DNA of 7,401 nt from an archaeon (GCA_024653905.1 JANLGZ010000100.1:1-7401), one strand, 5' to 3'. Shown: positions 1 to 6,491, counted from the stretch's first letter. Notes: generated by a model from the letters alone, not told the origin. A program made the numbers and translations.

Positions 1-1
1 T

Positions 2-2557
2 TCATTTGTTGCAAGCAGTTTAAGTTTTAAGATTGACAATAATATACCTACAGCAACATTCAGGCAACCTAATGATTCCAACAAGAGCAGTTACAATTCA
101 AACTTTGTGAGTTTTGATGTAAATGACACGGTTTCAGGTATCAATAGCATAAGTCTCAGCGGAATCGCAAACAGCGTATTTTCTTTCGCAAATCACTGTA
201 CAAAACAGGACAAAAATTATCACTGTGAATATAATGAAACAGCAATGGACATAAGCACTCAGAATTATATTCTTAATGTCAATGCAACAGATTTGGCAGG
301 AAACTCTGCAAATCCTGCAGGCACAATAACTCTTATTTATATTGATAACACTCCGCCCGCTCAGATCACTGGTTTCAGTGCAACAGCAGGAGACGAAAAA
401 GTTGACTTATCATGGACCGCATCCACTACAATAGATTTCAAAAATTACTTACTCTACAGGTCAACTTCAGCAAGTTTCACTCCAGAAAGTGGCAACCTCA
501 TCAAAACAGAGTCAACCAAATCAACAACAACATTTTCAAACACAGGGCTCACAAACGGAACAACTTATTATTTCAAAATCATTGCTGAGGACAAGTCAGG
601 AAACAAAAGTCCAAATTCAGAAGAAAAAAGTGCGGCTCCTCAGGTTACTCAAACCGGCATCCCTTCAAAACCAACAATCAGGTCTGATACTCATACTGAA
701 GATGAATGGACAACAAATGATGACCCTGAATTCAGGTGGGATTCAGTTTCAGATACTGTTGATTACAGATATGCATTGAATGATACTGAAGATTATACTG
801 TTGGCACTGAGAATGACAGCACAGAAACTACAAGAGAAAAAAATTATTCTAACAGAGAAGACGGAATTGTGTGGTTCCATCTTGCGGCATGCAATTCAAG
901 CGGGTGCAGTTCAACTGACCACTACAAAATTAAGATTGATAAAACCGGTCCTGATGTGGCTACAAATATTTTTGGAATAAGCCAGAGTGATGGAAGTATT
1001 TTCCTTTCATGGGATAAATCTAATGACAGGCCATCAGGAAATAATTCAGGAATCGCAAAATACATTGTTTACCGAAGTAAAGACAGCGGCTTTGATATCA
1101 ATGAACCAGGAGTAAAAAAATTCACAGAAATAACCAGTACCAATTACACGGATGAAGACACAAGTTTAGTGAAAGGAATTGCTTATTATTACAGGGTTCA
1201 GGCAATTGATAATGTAGGAAATGAAGGCATAAGAAGTGTTGAAAAAAAAGTATTATTATCAGGGGGTTCATGCTCACTTGGAATTACTATTGATGTTCCT
1301 GCAAACGTGAAAGCAGGAGAACTTAATATTGGCATAACAGTGAGTAGTGGAGATTTATTTGACGCGGATATTAAAGTAAAAATGCCTGGAAAAGGTTATG
1401 AAACTTTATCCACAAAACAGGAAGGCAGAAGCTTTGAAGAAATGTACCTTGTTCCTGAAGGAACAACAGGAACTGGTAGTGTTCTTGTTCAGGGCGAAGA
1501 TACAGAAGGAAACGCCTGTGAAAAACAAAAGGAATTCACGGTTGATTCAGTAAACCCAACAATAATAATTGAGTCTCCTGCAGAGGGAGAAAAAGCAGTC
1601 GGACAGATTTTAATCAGAGTTACTGCGGATGATTCCGGCAGCGGGATTGAGAAAGTAGAGGCTTTTGTTGAAGGAATCCGCATTGGCACATTAGAAAAGA
1701 AAGGAAATTTTTATGAGTTCAGCTGGAATTCAAATTCAAAAGCAAACGGGACTTATAAATTAGAAGTAAGTGCTCAGGACAAGGCAGGTAACAAAGCAGT
1801 TGCAGAAGCAGAACTTGAAGTGCACAATATCAACGAGGAAATTTTTATTGAAAAACAAGGAACTTTTAACACTGCAAATCTGATGGATCTTTTCAAGAAT
1901 GCAGGAATTAAAGAGGAACTTCTTTCAGAAGCACAAACTTTGTTCATGGAAAATTCTCCTGAAAGAAACCTATTAATCACAAAAACCGATGATGGATTGA
2001 AAGTTACAATAATCATTACTTTCAAAAACAGCGGAAACACAAAAGGATTACAGTTAATTGAAGTAATACCAAAAGGGGTTACAAATAATGCAAACAACAT
2101 TGTTTCTGAAAATCCGTTTACTGTTGTTCAGCAGGACCCTATAATTAAATTTGATTTGGGTGAAGTTGCAAACGAAAAGGCGGTTACTGTTGAATATATT
2201 GCGGCAACTGGTTTGACAGAACAACAGGCAAATGATGTTGCAGTGCAATTTGATTCTTACAAATCACCCCCTGTACTGCTTAAACAAAACATACAGGATC
2301 CTGTTGAAATAACTCCTTTGTCAGATATGCTTTGGATAATTTTCATTGTAGCAGTAATTCTTGTAGTTCTTATTGGAGGCATTGGAATTCTCGGAGGGGG
2401 CGCATTTTTGTTCCACAAAATGAGAAAAAATAGCAATAGCGGATTGAAAAGTGAAGGCCTTCATACAGTGTATAAAGGTAAAAGTGGCGGTTTTGGAGAC
2501 TTATTCAAAAAAGAACCAGAAGACAAGAAGGGCAAATTTGCCTGGAATGACGATTAA
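2..2557 (+). CDS. Large Ig/FN3-repeat surface protein with C-terminal membrane anchor (5' end outside window)
   Basis: The frame is open to the left edge, so the true start lies upstream; the GTG at 107 is only an internal codon, and about 851 residues are visible. The domains are a chain of beta-sandwich modules: a partial Ig-like module ending in IDNTPP (to about 350), an FN3 module (about 350-640, with LSWTAS and YYFKIIAEDKSGN), an Ig/FN3-like module (about 655-945), a second FN3 (about 945-1255, LSWDKS, YYYRVQAIDNVGNEG), a cysteine-containing module (about 1265-1545) and an Ig-like module (about 1550-1830, DDSGSGI, AQDKAGN). A juxtamembrane domain with EVIPKGV (about 1960-2290) resembles one I recall from archaeal surface proteins. 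One hydrophobic helix (2327-2410) precedes a basic tail of about 46 residues. N-glycosylation sequons are numerous. The likely role is an exported, anchored adhesin or envelope protein; its ligand is unknown. Confidence is high for the architecture and low for a specific function. Confidence 0.9.
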   Translation, partial: SFVASSLSFKIDNNIPTATFRQPNDSNKSSYNSNFVSFDVNDTVSGINSISLSGIANSVFSFANHCTKQDKNYHCEYNETAMDISTQNYILNVNATDLAGNSANPAGTITLIYIDNTPPAQITGFSATAGDEKVDLSWTASTTIDFKNYLLYRSTSASFTPESGNLIKTESTKSTTTFSNTGLTNGTTYYFKIIAEDKSGNKSPNSEEKSAAPQVTQTGIPSKPTIRSDTHTEDEWTTNDDPEFRWDSVSDTVDYRYALNDTEDYTVGTENDSTETTREKNYSNREDGIVWFHLAACNSSGCSSTDHYKIKIDKTGPDVATNIFGISQSDGSIFLSWDKSNDRPSGNNSGIAKYIVYRSKDSGFDINEPGVKKFTEITSTNYTDEDTSLVKGIAYYYRVQAIDNVGNEGIRSVEKKVLLSGGSCSLGITIDVPANVKAGELNIGITVSSGDLFDADIKVKMPGKGYETLSTKQEGRSFEEMYLVPEGTTGTGSVLVQGEDTEGNACEKQKEFTVDSVNPTIIIESPAEGEKAVGQILIRVTADDSGSGIEKVEAFVEGIRIGTLEKKGNFYEFSWNSNSKANGTYKLEVSAQDKAGNKAVAEAELEVHNINEEIFIEKQGTFNTANLMDLFKNAGIKEELLSEAQTLFMENSPERNLLITKTDDGLKVTIIITFKNSGNTKGLQLIEVIPKGVTNNANNIVSENPFTVVQQDPIIKFDLGEVANEKAVTVEYIAATGLTEQQANDVAVQFDSYKSPPVLLKQNIQDPVEITPLSDMLWIIFIVAVILVVLIGGIGILGGGAFLFHKMRKNSNSGLKSEGLHTVYKGKSGGFGDLFKKEPEDKKGKFAWNDD

Positions 2558-2571
2558 CTGTTTTTAACAGT
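2557..2571 (+). terminator. Small hairpin at the stop codon of the surface protein gene
   Basis: A perfect 6-base inverted repeat (ACTGTT/AACAGT) with a TTT loop begins at the last base of the TAA stop. It is followed by an A-rich, not T-rich, stretch, so it is not a typical archaeal T-tract terminator. It may protect the 3' end or be chance in AT-rich DNA. Confidence 0.2.
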
Positions 2572-2623
2572 CAATAAAAACAACTAAAAAAAGGTTCGCT
2601 CTTCTCTATTTAGTGAAAATTAT

Positions 2624-3769
2624 ATGAACATGGTTACTGTTATTGGAGCTGGTCCTGCTGGATTAGTTACTGCAAGAAAATGTCAGGAACTGGGTTGGAA
2701 AACATCAGTTCTTGAAGAACATGATGTTATTGGCAAACCTGTTAACTGCACAGGAATTATTAGCGCTAGTGGTGTTGAGGATGTCGGCATCAGAAAAGAA
2801 GTTGAAGAAACCCTGATGAACAAAATCAGAGGGGCTCAAATTTATTCGCCAAATCATGAAATGATAGAGGTAAAAAAAAGCTCAACTGTTGCTTATGTAA
2901 TTGATAGGGGCGGCTTTGACAGGGTTCTTGCAAGAGAGGCAACAGAAGCAGGAGTAGAAATACACCTCAATACAAAAATGATTGACATTAGAAATGAAAC
3001 AATTTTTACAGAACAGAAAGGAAGAGGTGGCCTTCAAAAATCAAAACTGATTGTTGGTGCTGACGGAGTTAATTCTAAAACCAGAAGCCTGATGGGTTTT
3101 GAAACAAATATTACAAATTATGTTCATGCTTATCAGGTTGTTGCAAAAGGAAAATTTGACCCGAAATATGTTCAGATTTATATGGGTGATTATTCAAAAG
3201 GATTTTTTGCATGGATTGTTCCAGAAAGCGAAGAAAGAGCAAGAGTTGGTTTGGCAAGCACATCAAAAAACATTAGAAAAGATTTCAACATGTTTGTAAA
3301 TGAAAAAAATATTTCAGGAGAATTCTGTGACAAATGCAGTTCTTTAATTCCTGTTGGAGAACCTTTGAAAAATATTGTTCAAGATAATATGCTTTTGGTA
3401 GGTGATTCTGCTTTCCAAACAAAAGCAACAACAGGCGGAGGAATAATTCTTGGAATTGAAGCAGGAAAAATAGCAGCAAATTCTATTGATGCTCATTTCA
3501 AAAATAATAAACCTTTGAAAAATTATGAAAAGAACTGTGCTGAACTTAATAAAGAATTAAGATTACACTGGAAGATAAGGCAGTTCATTAACAGTAAAAA
3601 TGAAGATCAGCTTGACAAAATGTTCCAAAAAATGAACAAGGCAAAAATCGGGGAATTTTTAAGCGAACACGGAGACATGGACAGACCATCAAAATTTGTG
3701 GGAAAAATACTCACAAAACCAAACATGTGGCGTTTATTTCCTGAAGCAGTAAAATTCATGCGAACGTGA
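2624..3769 (+). CDS. Geranylgeranyl reductase family FAD-dependent oxidoreductase
   Basis: Length is 381 residues, near the family norm of roughly 390-400. Seen: the FAD Rossmann motif GAGPAG at residues 8-13; an acidic end to strand 2 (E31-E32); PVNCTG at 39-44, matching the family PxxCxG motif; FAWIVP at 195-200 followed by GLA at 209-211, where family members carry YxWxFP...GxG; and a second FAD motif GDSAFQTKATTGGGI from residue 260. The C-terminal GDMDRPSK segment is also family-like. These enzymes reduce the isoprenoid double bonds of archaeal ether lipids at the membrane, so lipid saturation is the likely role. F264 and A268 replace the usual Gly and Pro of GDAAGxxxPxxGGGI, so the substrate could differ. 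The ATG has a possible GTGA ribosome site 7 bases upstream. The polymerase IV gene starts 6 bases after the stop, suggesting co-transcription. Confidence 0.88.
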   Translation: MNMVTVIGAGPAGLVTARKCQELGWKTSVLEEHDVIGKPVNCTGIISASGVEDVGIRKEVEETLMNKIRGAQIYSPNHEMIEVKKSSTVAYVIDRGGFDRVLAREATEAGVEIHLNTKMIDIRNETIFTEQKGRGGLQKSKLIVGADGVNSKTRSLMGFETNITNYVHAYQVVAKGKFDPKYVQIYMGDYSKGFFAWIVPESEERARVGLASTSKNIRKDFNMFVNEKNISGEFCDKCSSLIPVGEPLKNIVQDNMLLVGDSAFQTKATTGGGIILGIEAGKIAANSIDAHFKNNKPLKNYEKNCAELNKELRLHWKIRQFINSKNEDQLDKMFQKMNKAKIGEFLSEHGDMDRPSKFVGKILTKPNMWRLFPEAVKFMRT

Positions 3770-3770
3770 T
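3766..3770 (+). promoter_or_regulatory. Shine-Dalgarno-like site for the polymerase IV gene
   Basis: GTGAT matches part of the archaeal consensus GGAGGTGATC and sits 5 bases before the ATG at 3776, overlapping the TGA stop of the upstream reductase. It supports the ATG start and translation from a shared mRNA. Confidence 0.45.
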
Positions 3771-3775
3771 TTGAA

Positions 3776-4858
3776 ATGAACCGCGTGATACTGCACGTTG
3801 ATTTTGACTATTTTTACGCACAAATTGAAGAGCTTCGCAAACCAGAACTGAAAGGAAAACCAGTTTGTGTCTGCATGTTTTCTGGAAGAACAGAATTTTC
3901 AGGAGCGGTTGCAACAGCAAATTATAAAGCACGCGAATTAGGAATTCATGCAGGAATGCCAATTGCATTTGCAAAGAAAAAATCAAAAGATCTGGTTGTG
4001 TTAAAGGCGGACCGCGAATATTATTCTGAAGTTTCCGAACGAATAATGAACCTGATGCGAGAATTTTCGGATAATTTTGAACAAGTTTCAATTGATGAGG
4101 CTTATCTTGATGTAACTGAAAAAACCAAATCGAGTTTTGTTGAAGCACGTAAAATTGGAGAAGAAATTAAAAAGAAAATTTTTGAAGAAGAAAAATTAAC
4201 ATGCTCCGTTGGAATAGGCCCGAATAAACTTATAGCAAAAATGGCTTCTTCAGTGCAGAAACCAAACGGGTTAACAATTATAATTCCTGCAGAAATCAAG
4301 GAATTTTTGCGCGGAAAAAGAATAAAAGATTTGCACGGAATAGGTCCAAAAACTGCTGAAACGCTTAAAGAAAAAGGAATTAACACTATCCCTCAGCTTT
4401 CAAAAGTTTCTGTTAAGAATTTGCAGGAATGGTTCGGCGAAAATAAGGGGGTAATGATTCATGAAAAATCTTTGGGAAAAGATGAAAGCGAGGTTGAGGA
4501 ACGGGAAAAACAGCAGTACTCGCGCATTAAAACTTTGAAAGAAGACACTTCATCAATTTCTGTGTTGTATGAAGAATCCAAAAGCATTGCAATGGAATTA
4601 TCAAAAAAAGTTTCCGAAAAAAAAATTTATTTCAGAACAATATCGATAATTCTGATTTCCAGTAAGCTCGAATCTCTCACACGAAGCAAAACAATTGAAA
4701 GACCAACCCAAAAAGAACATGAAATTTTATCAATCACAAAAGAACTTTTTGAACAGTTTTTCAGTGAACGAAAAGATTTTGTTGCACGGAGATTTGGAGT
4801 TAAAGTGAGTGGCTTTTCCGAAGCACAAAAGCAAAAAAGCCTGTTTGAATTCATCTGA
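3776..4858 (+). CDS. dinB: DNA polymerase IV (Y-family, Dpo4-like translesion polymerase)
   Basis: A full-length 360-residue Y-family polymerase, close in size to Sulfolobus Dpo4 (about 352). Seen: the N-terminal HVDFDYFYAQIEE motif with catalytic D9 and Y14, aligning with the Dpo4 steric-gate tyrosine; SGAVATANYKAR in the fingers region; SIDEAYLD with catalytic D107 and E108; a palm SVGIGPNKLIAKMAS segment; the thumb helix-hairpin-helix LHGIGPKTAETL near residue 188; a little-finger domain (about 240-345); and a C-terminal QKSLFEFI (353-360) that fits the PCNA-interacting pattern QxxLxxF with Ile in place of the last aromatic. The enzyme inserts nucleotides opposite damaged bases and is probably recruited by the sliding clamp. 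All catalytic residues are intact. It follows the reductase gene by 6 bases and probably depends on that gene's promoter, as no strong promoter is seen between them. Confidence 0.96.
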   Translation: MNRVILHVDFDYFYAQIEELRKPELKGKPVCVCMFSGRTEFSGAVATANYKARELGIHAGMPIAFAKKKSKDLVVLKADREYYSEVSERIMNLMREFSDNFEQVSIDEAYLDVTEKTKSSFVEARKIGEEIKKKIFEEEKLTCSVGIGPNKLIAKMASSVQKPNGLTIIIPAEIKEFLRGKRIKDLHGIGPKTAETLKEKGINTIPQLSKVSVKNLQEWFGENKGVMIHEKSLGKDESEVEEREKQQYSRIKTLKEDTSSISVLYEESKSIAMELSKKVSEKKIYFRTISIILISSKLESLTRSKTIERPTQKEHEILSITKELFEQFFSERKDFVARRFGVKVSGFSEAQKQKSLFEFI

Positions 4859-4940
4859 CTTAACCGAAGCAACTAAAAAATACAAGTAAAAATATTAATC
4901 TTTATTTAATTAACCAATCAAACAGTGTTTATAACGTCAG

Positions 4941-4956
4941 GAAAAAATATTTATAC
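4941..4956 (+). promoter_or_regulatory. TATA promoter of the HD-GYP-like gene
   Basis: TTTATA at 4950-4955 lies 29 to 24 bases before the ATG at 4979, preceded by a purine-rich BRE-like GAAAAAA (4941-4947). This spacing predicts transcription starting at or next to the ATG, giving a leaderless mRNA; no Shine-Dalgarno match is present. The rest of 4859-4940 is AT-rich with only short T-runs (about 4901-4907) that may end the polymerase transcript. Confidence 0.6.
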
Positions 4957-4969
4957 TATCCAATAGTAT
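4953..4969. repeat. Perfect inverted repeat overlapping the promoter (candidate operator)
   Basis: ATACTA at 4953-4958 and TAGTAT at 4964-4969 are exact reverse complements separated by TCCAA. The left arm overlaps the end of the TATA box and the right arm ends 9 bases before the ATG, so a protein bound here would block TBP/TFB or polymerase. The size fits a dimeric winged-helix repressor site. The binding protein is unknown, and AT-rich sequence raises the chance of coincidence. Confidence 0.45.
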
Positions 4970-4978
4970 TCGTAATAG

Positions 4979-5869
4979 ATGATTACTAAAAGCAAAAAAC
5001 CAGTTATTGTAAATGTGCAAGAAAGCAGGATTATTCCAGCTAACGTTAAAAAATCTCTGCCTGCAACTGTGACTCTGCCTAATCCGACAGTTAGAATGCA
5101 AAGTGTTATGGTTGATTATATGTTCAGACACAATGAACGAGCTGCATTTTTGGGAAGAAAAATAGCGGAATTGATGGGGCTTAACAAGTCTGACAGGGAT
5201 ATTGTTGAATATGCCATATTATTGCACGATGCGGGAAAAGGTTTTGTTGAACCGTATATAGTACACAAACCAGGAAAACTTACTCAACGGGAATATGAAA
5301 GAATGAAAAGCCACACAGCTTACGGAAGAGGTTTTGTTGAACATCTGCTTAAAGGAAATCCTTTAGCCCAAATTATAGCAGAAACTGCTTATTACCATCA
5401 TGAAATATTCGGAAAAGGCGGAGGTTATTATGGTGTTGATGCACACAATTTTGGTTTGCACACTAAAATAGCCCAAGTAGTGGAGGTGGCTGATGCAATC
5501 CTTGCCAGAAGAACTTACAAAAAAAGTAAGGGTTTGGGAAATCTTGCTGATGAAATAAGAAAAGGTATAAAGACTGGCCAGTTTGATCCTGAAATTGCAG
5601 AGGTTTTTCTGAAAGCAATGGAACAAGAAAAACTGGGTTTTGGAACGGGCCTCCTTGATTACAAAAAAGTGGCAAGAGAAACTGAAAAAGATATGAAATC
5701 ATTTTATACTGAATTCAGGAAAGAAACTATGACAAATTATAGGAGAGCAACAATATTAGCTGATGGCGGCAATGCTGCTGAATATATGAACAGAAGAAGA
5801 GATGGCCCAGACCACCGACCATTCTCACATAGTTACGGTAAACCACCAGCCCCCCAAAAAAGAAAATAA
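4979..5869 (+). CDS. HD-GYP-like metal-dependent phosphohydrolase
   Basis: A soluble 296-residue protein with no signal peptide or membrane helix. The HD domain spans about 44-215. Seen metal-ligand candidates are H51, H83-D84 in LLHDAGK, H112 in MKSHTAYG, H140-H141 in YYHHE, and D172 in EVADA. KPGKLT (97-102), HHE followed by GGGYYG (147-152), RRTYKK (177-182) and the closing FDPEIAEVFLKA follow the order of the bacterial HD-GYP family, which hydrolyses cyclic di-GMP. The signature is altered: GYY replaces GYP, RTYK replaces RPYK, and the ADxxDALxxxRPY segment is shorter by about 3 residues. Tyr47 stands where some members have a ligand Glu four residues before the first His. The first 43 residues are unrecognised, and the last 30 or so are basic, proline-rich and probably disordered. 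Phosphohydrolase activity is likely; the substrate is uncertain, whether a cyclic dinucleotide or another nucleotide. The start is set by the TATA box spacing. Confidence 0.85.
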   Translation: MITKSKKPVIVNVQESRIIPANVKKSLPATVTLPNPTVRMQSVMVDYMFRHNERAAFLGRKIAELMGLNKSDRDIVEYAILLHDAGKGFVEPYIVHKPGKLTQREYERMKSHTAYGRGFVEHLLKGNPLAQIIAETAYYHHEIFGKGGGYYGVDAHNFGLHTKIAQVVEVADAILARRTYKKSKGLGNLADEIRKGIKTGQFDPEIAEVFLKAMEQEKLGFGTGLLDYKKVARETEKDMKSFYTEFRKETMTNYRRATILADGGNAAEYMNRRRDGPDHRPFSHSYGKPPAPQKRK

Positions 5870-5870
5870 T

Positions 5871-5923
5871 TCCGCAAAGAATTAAGGTTTGACTTTACTC
5901 AAATGAAATAAAACCCTTGCGGA
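5871..5923 (+). terminator. Stem-loop after the HD-GYP-like gene
   Basis: TCCGCAA (5871-5877) and TTGCGGA (5917-5923) are exact reverse complements starting 2 bases after the stop. An inner helix GGTTT (5886-5890)/AAACC (5911-5915) can stack inside it, leaving a 20-base loop. An alternative hairpin GATT/AATC (5922-5933) competes for the 3' arm. There is no long T-tract after it, so it may be a 3' end structure rather than a classical terminator. Confidence 0.35.
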
Positions 5924-5941
5924 TTTCTGAATCACAAAGAA

Positions 5942-5948
5942 GTTATAC
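5942..5948 (+). promoter_or_regulatory. TATA-like box upstream of the 107-residue ORF
   Basis: GTTATAC lies about 25 bases before the ATG at 5970, the right distance for a leaderless transcript. An A/G-rich stretch (CACAAAGAA) precedes it where a BRE would be. No Shine-Dalgarno sequence is visible before the ATG. Confidence 0.4.
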
Positions 5949-5969
5949 GGCTTATCGAGTAATATAATT

Positions 5970-6293
5970 ATGAAACAACCGCCAAAACGTATTAAACTTC
6001 ATGAAAAAAATACTAATGAAAGGCGCCCCGAAATTTCTGAAAATATTAGAAAGCAGATTGCTGATAATTTAGGTGAAACATTCTGGGCATTCAGACCAGA
6101 AGAAATAACTCCAATAGTAGACGCAATTGTTGTAAAATATCCTCATCTTGATGCTCGCGGAATTGAAAAGGAAGCGTATGAAGAAATCAAAGCAATAATT
6201 TTAAAACGCACAGGGAATGAAAAAAAAATAAATAGCCCAGAGAGCCTAATTAAAAAAATCACTCAGAATAAATCTTGGGGGTTACCGGAATAA
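5970..6293 (+). CDS. Small uncharacterised basic protein
   Basis: A 107-residue protein that I do not recognise. The N-terminal 25 or so residues are highly charged and probably unstructured (MKQPPKRIKLHEKN). Residues about 25-85 look mainly helical, with a central ETFWAFRPEEI motif, a hydrophobic helix around TPIVDAIVVKYP, and an amphipathic helix EKEAYEEIKAIILKR. The tail is Lys-rich. There is no signal peptide, membrane segment or cysteine/histidine cluster. The TATA-like box about 25 bases upstream and codon use like its neighbours support a real gene. The last 35 bases overlap, tail to tail, the 3' end of the minus-strand zinc-finger ORF. It could be a nucleic-acid-binding or partner protein, but nothing in the sequence decides this. 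Confidence 0.6.
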   Translation: MKQPPKRIKLHEKNTNERRPEISENIRKQIADNLGETFWAFRPEEITPIVDAIVVKYPHLDARGIEKEAYEEIKAIILKRTGNEKKINSPESLIKKITQNKSWGLPE

Positions 6294-6417
6294 ATTTAGA
6301 ATTGACATATTCCATTCTGCAATAAATACCCGTATGGGCTGAAACGTGTTTTTTAACGTCCTCAGCAAGAACACCGCATTGAGCAAACTTTTTGTTGCAA
6401 TATGAGCAAACATACAT
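6259..6417 (-). CDS. Small C2H2 zinc-finger-like protein
   Basis: A 52-residue minus-strand frame beginning MYVCSYCNKKFAQCG. Seen: C4-x2-C7, then F11 and L17 at the spacing of classical C2H2 fingers (C-x3-F-x5-L), then H24-x3-H28 followed by TG, like the TGEKP-type linker. The Cys-to-His gap is 16 residues rather than the usual 12, implying a longer helix or loop; C14 and C33 are extra possible ligands. The start is well fixed: an in-frame TAA lies 12 bases upstream, and GGTG sits 5 bases before the ATG as a ribosome site. The role is probably single-finger nucleic-acid or protein binding, as in other tiny archaeal zinc fingers. The gene diverges from the TrmB-family gene and its end overlaps the 107-residue ORF by 35 bases. 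The last 20 residues are not recognisable. Confidence 0.7.
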   Translation of the reverse strand: MYVCSYCNKKFAQCGVLAEDVKKHVSAHTGIYCRMEYVNSKFIPVTPKIYSE

Positions 6418-6422
6418 TTTAG

Positions 6423-6426
6423 CACC
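6423..6426 (-). promoter_or_regulatory. Ribosome binding site of the zinc-finger gene
   Basis: On the minus strand, AAGGTG is followed by 5 bases and then the ATG at 6417. GGTG is the core of the archaeal Shine-Dalgarno consensus, and the upstream in-frame stop is adjacent, so this site decides the start. Confidence 0.5.
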
Positions 6427-6467
6427 TTATTTATTGCATATACTAATATTGCCGCGTTTAATAGAGA

Positions 6468-6473
6468 TATAAA
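6468..6473. promoter_or_regulatory. TATA box readable on both strands, between divergent genes
   Basis: The plus strand reads TATAAA and the minus strand TTTATA. For the minus-strand zinc-finger gene it predicts a start near 6444 and a leader of about 27 bases holding the GGTG ribosome site. On the plus strand it could give a second, longer transcript of the TrmB-family gene starting near 6496. The assignment to the zinc-finger gene is the more coherent one. Confidence 0.4.
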
Positions 6474-6480
6474 TTATTCC

Positions 6481-6491
6481 CCCCTTAGGGG
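6481..6491. repeat. 11-base G/C palindrome in the divergent promoter region
   Basis: CCCCTTAGGGG is a perfect odd palindrome (5-base arms around T6486) in otherwise AT-rich DNA. It lies between the two TATA boxes, 46-56 bases before the TrmB-family ATG. It is a candidate site for a dimeric regulator, possibly autoregulation, though it does not match the TrmB-type motifs I know. Confidence 0.4.

Noticed and set aside
107..109. GTG as the start of the surface protein gene
   Set aside because: The frame continues open to the window edge with the same module type (IDNNIPTATF, an Ig-linker pattern), and there is no promoter or ribosome site before the GTG.
350..1255. Internal duplication of the FN3 modules as a recent repeat
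   Set aside because: The two FN3 modules share fold-level motifs only; they differ in length and sequence, so this is ancient family similarity and not a DNA-level repeat.
1774..2100. 108-codon minus-strand frame inside the surface protein gene
   Set aside because: It is antisense to a clear coding region, with no start signal and no recognisable domain.
3756..4148. 130-codon minus-strand frame inside the polymerase IV gene
   Set aside because: It lies antisense to a fully conserved gene, has no family signature or promoter, and has the composition expected of a shadow frame.
5871..5969. C/D box guide RNA in the gap after the HD-GYP-like gene
   Set aside because: A single CTGA is present but no acceptable C box (TGATGA) lies at the right distance on either strand.
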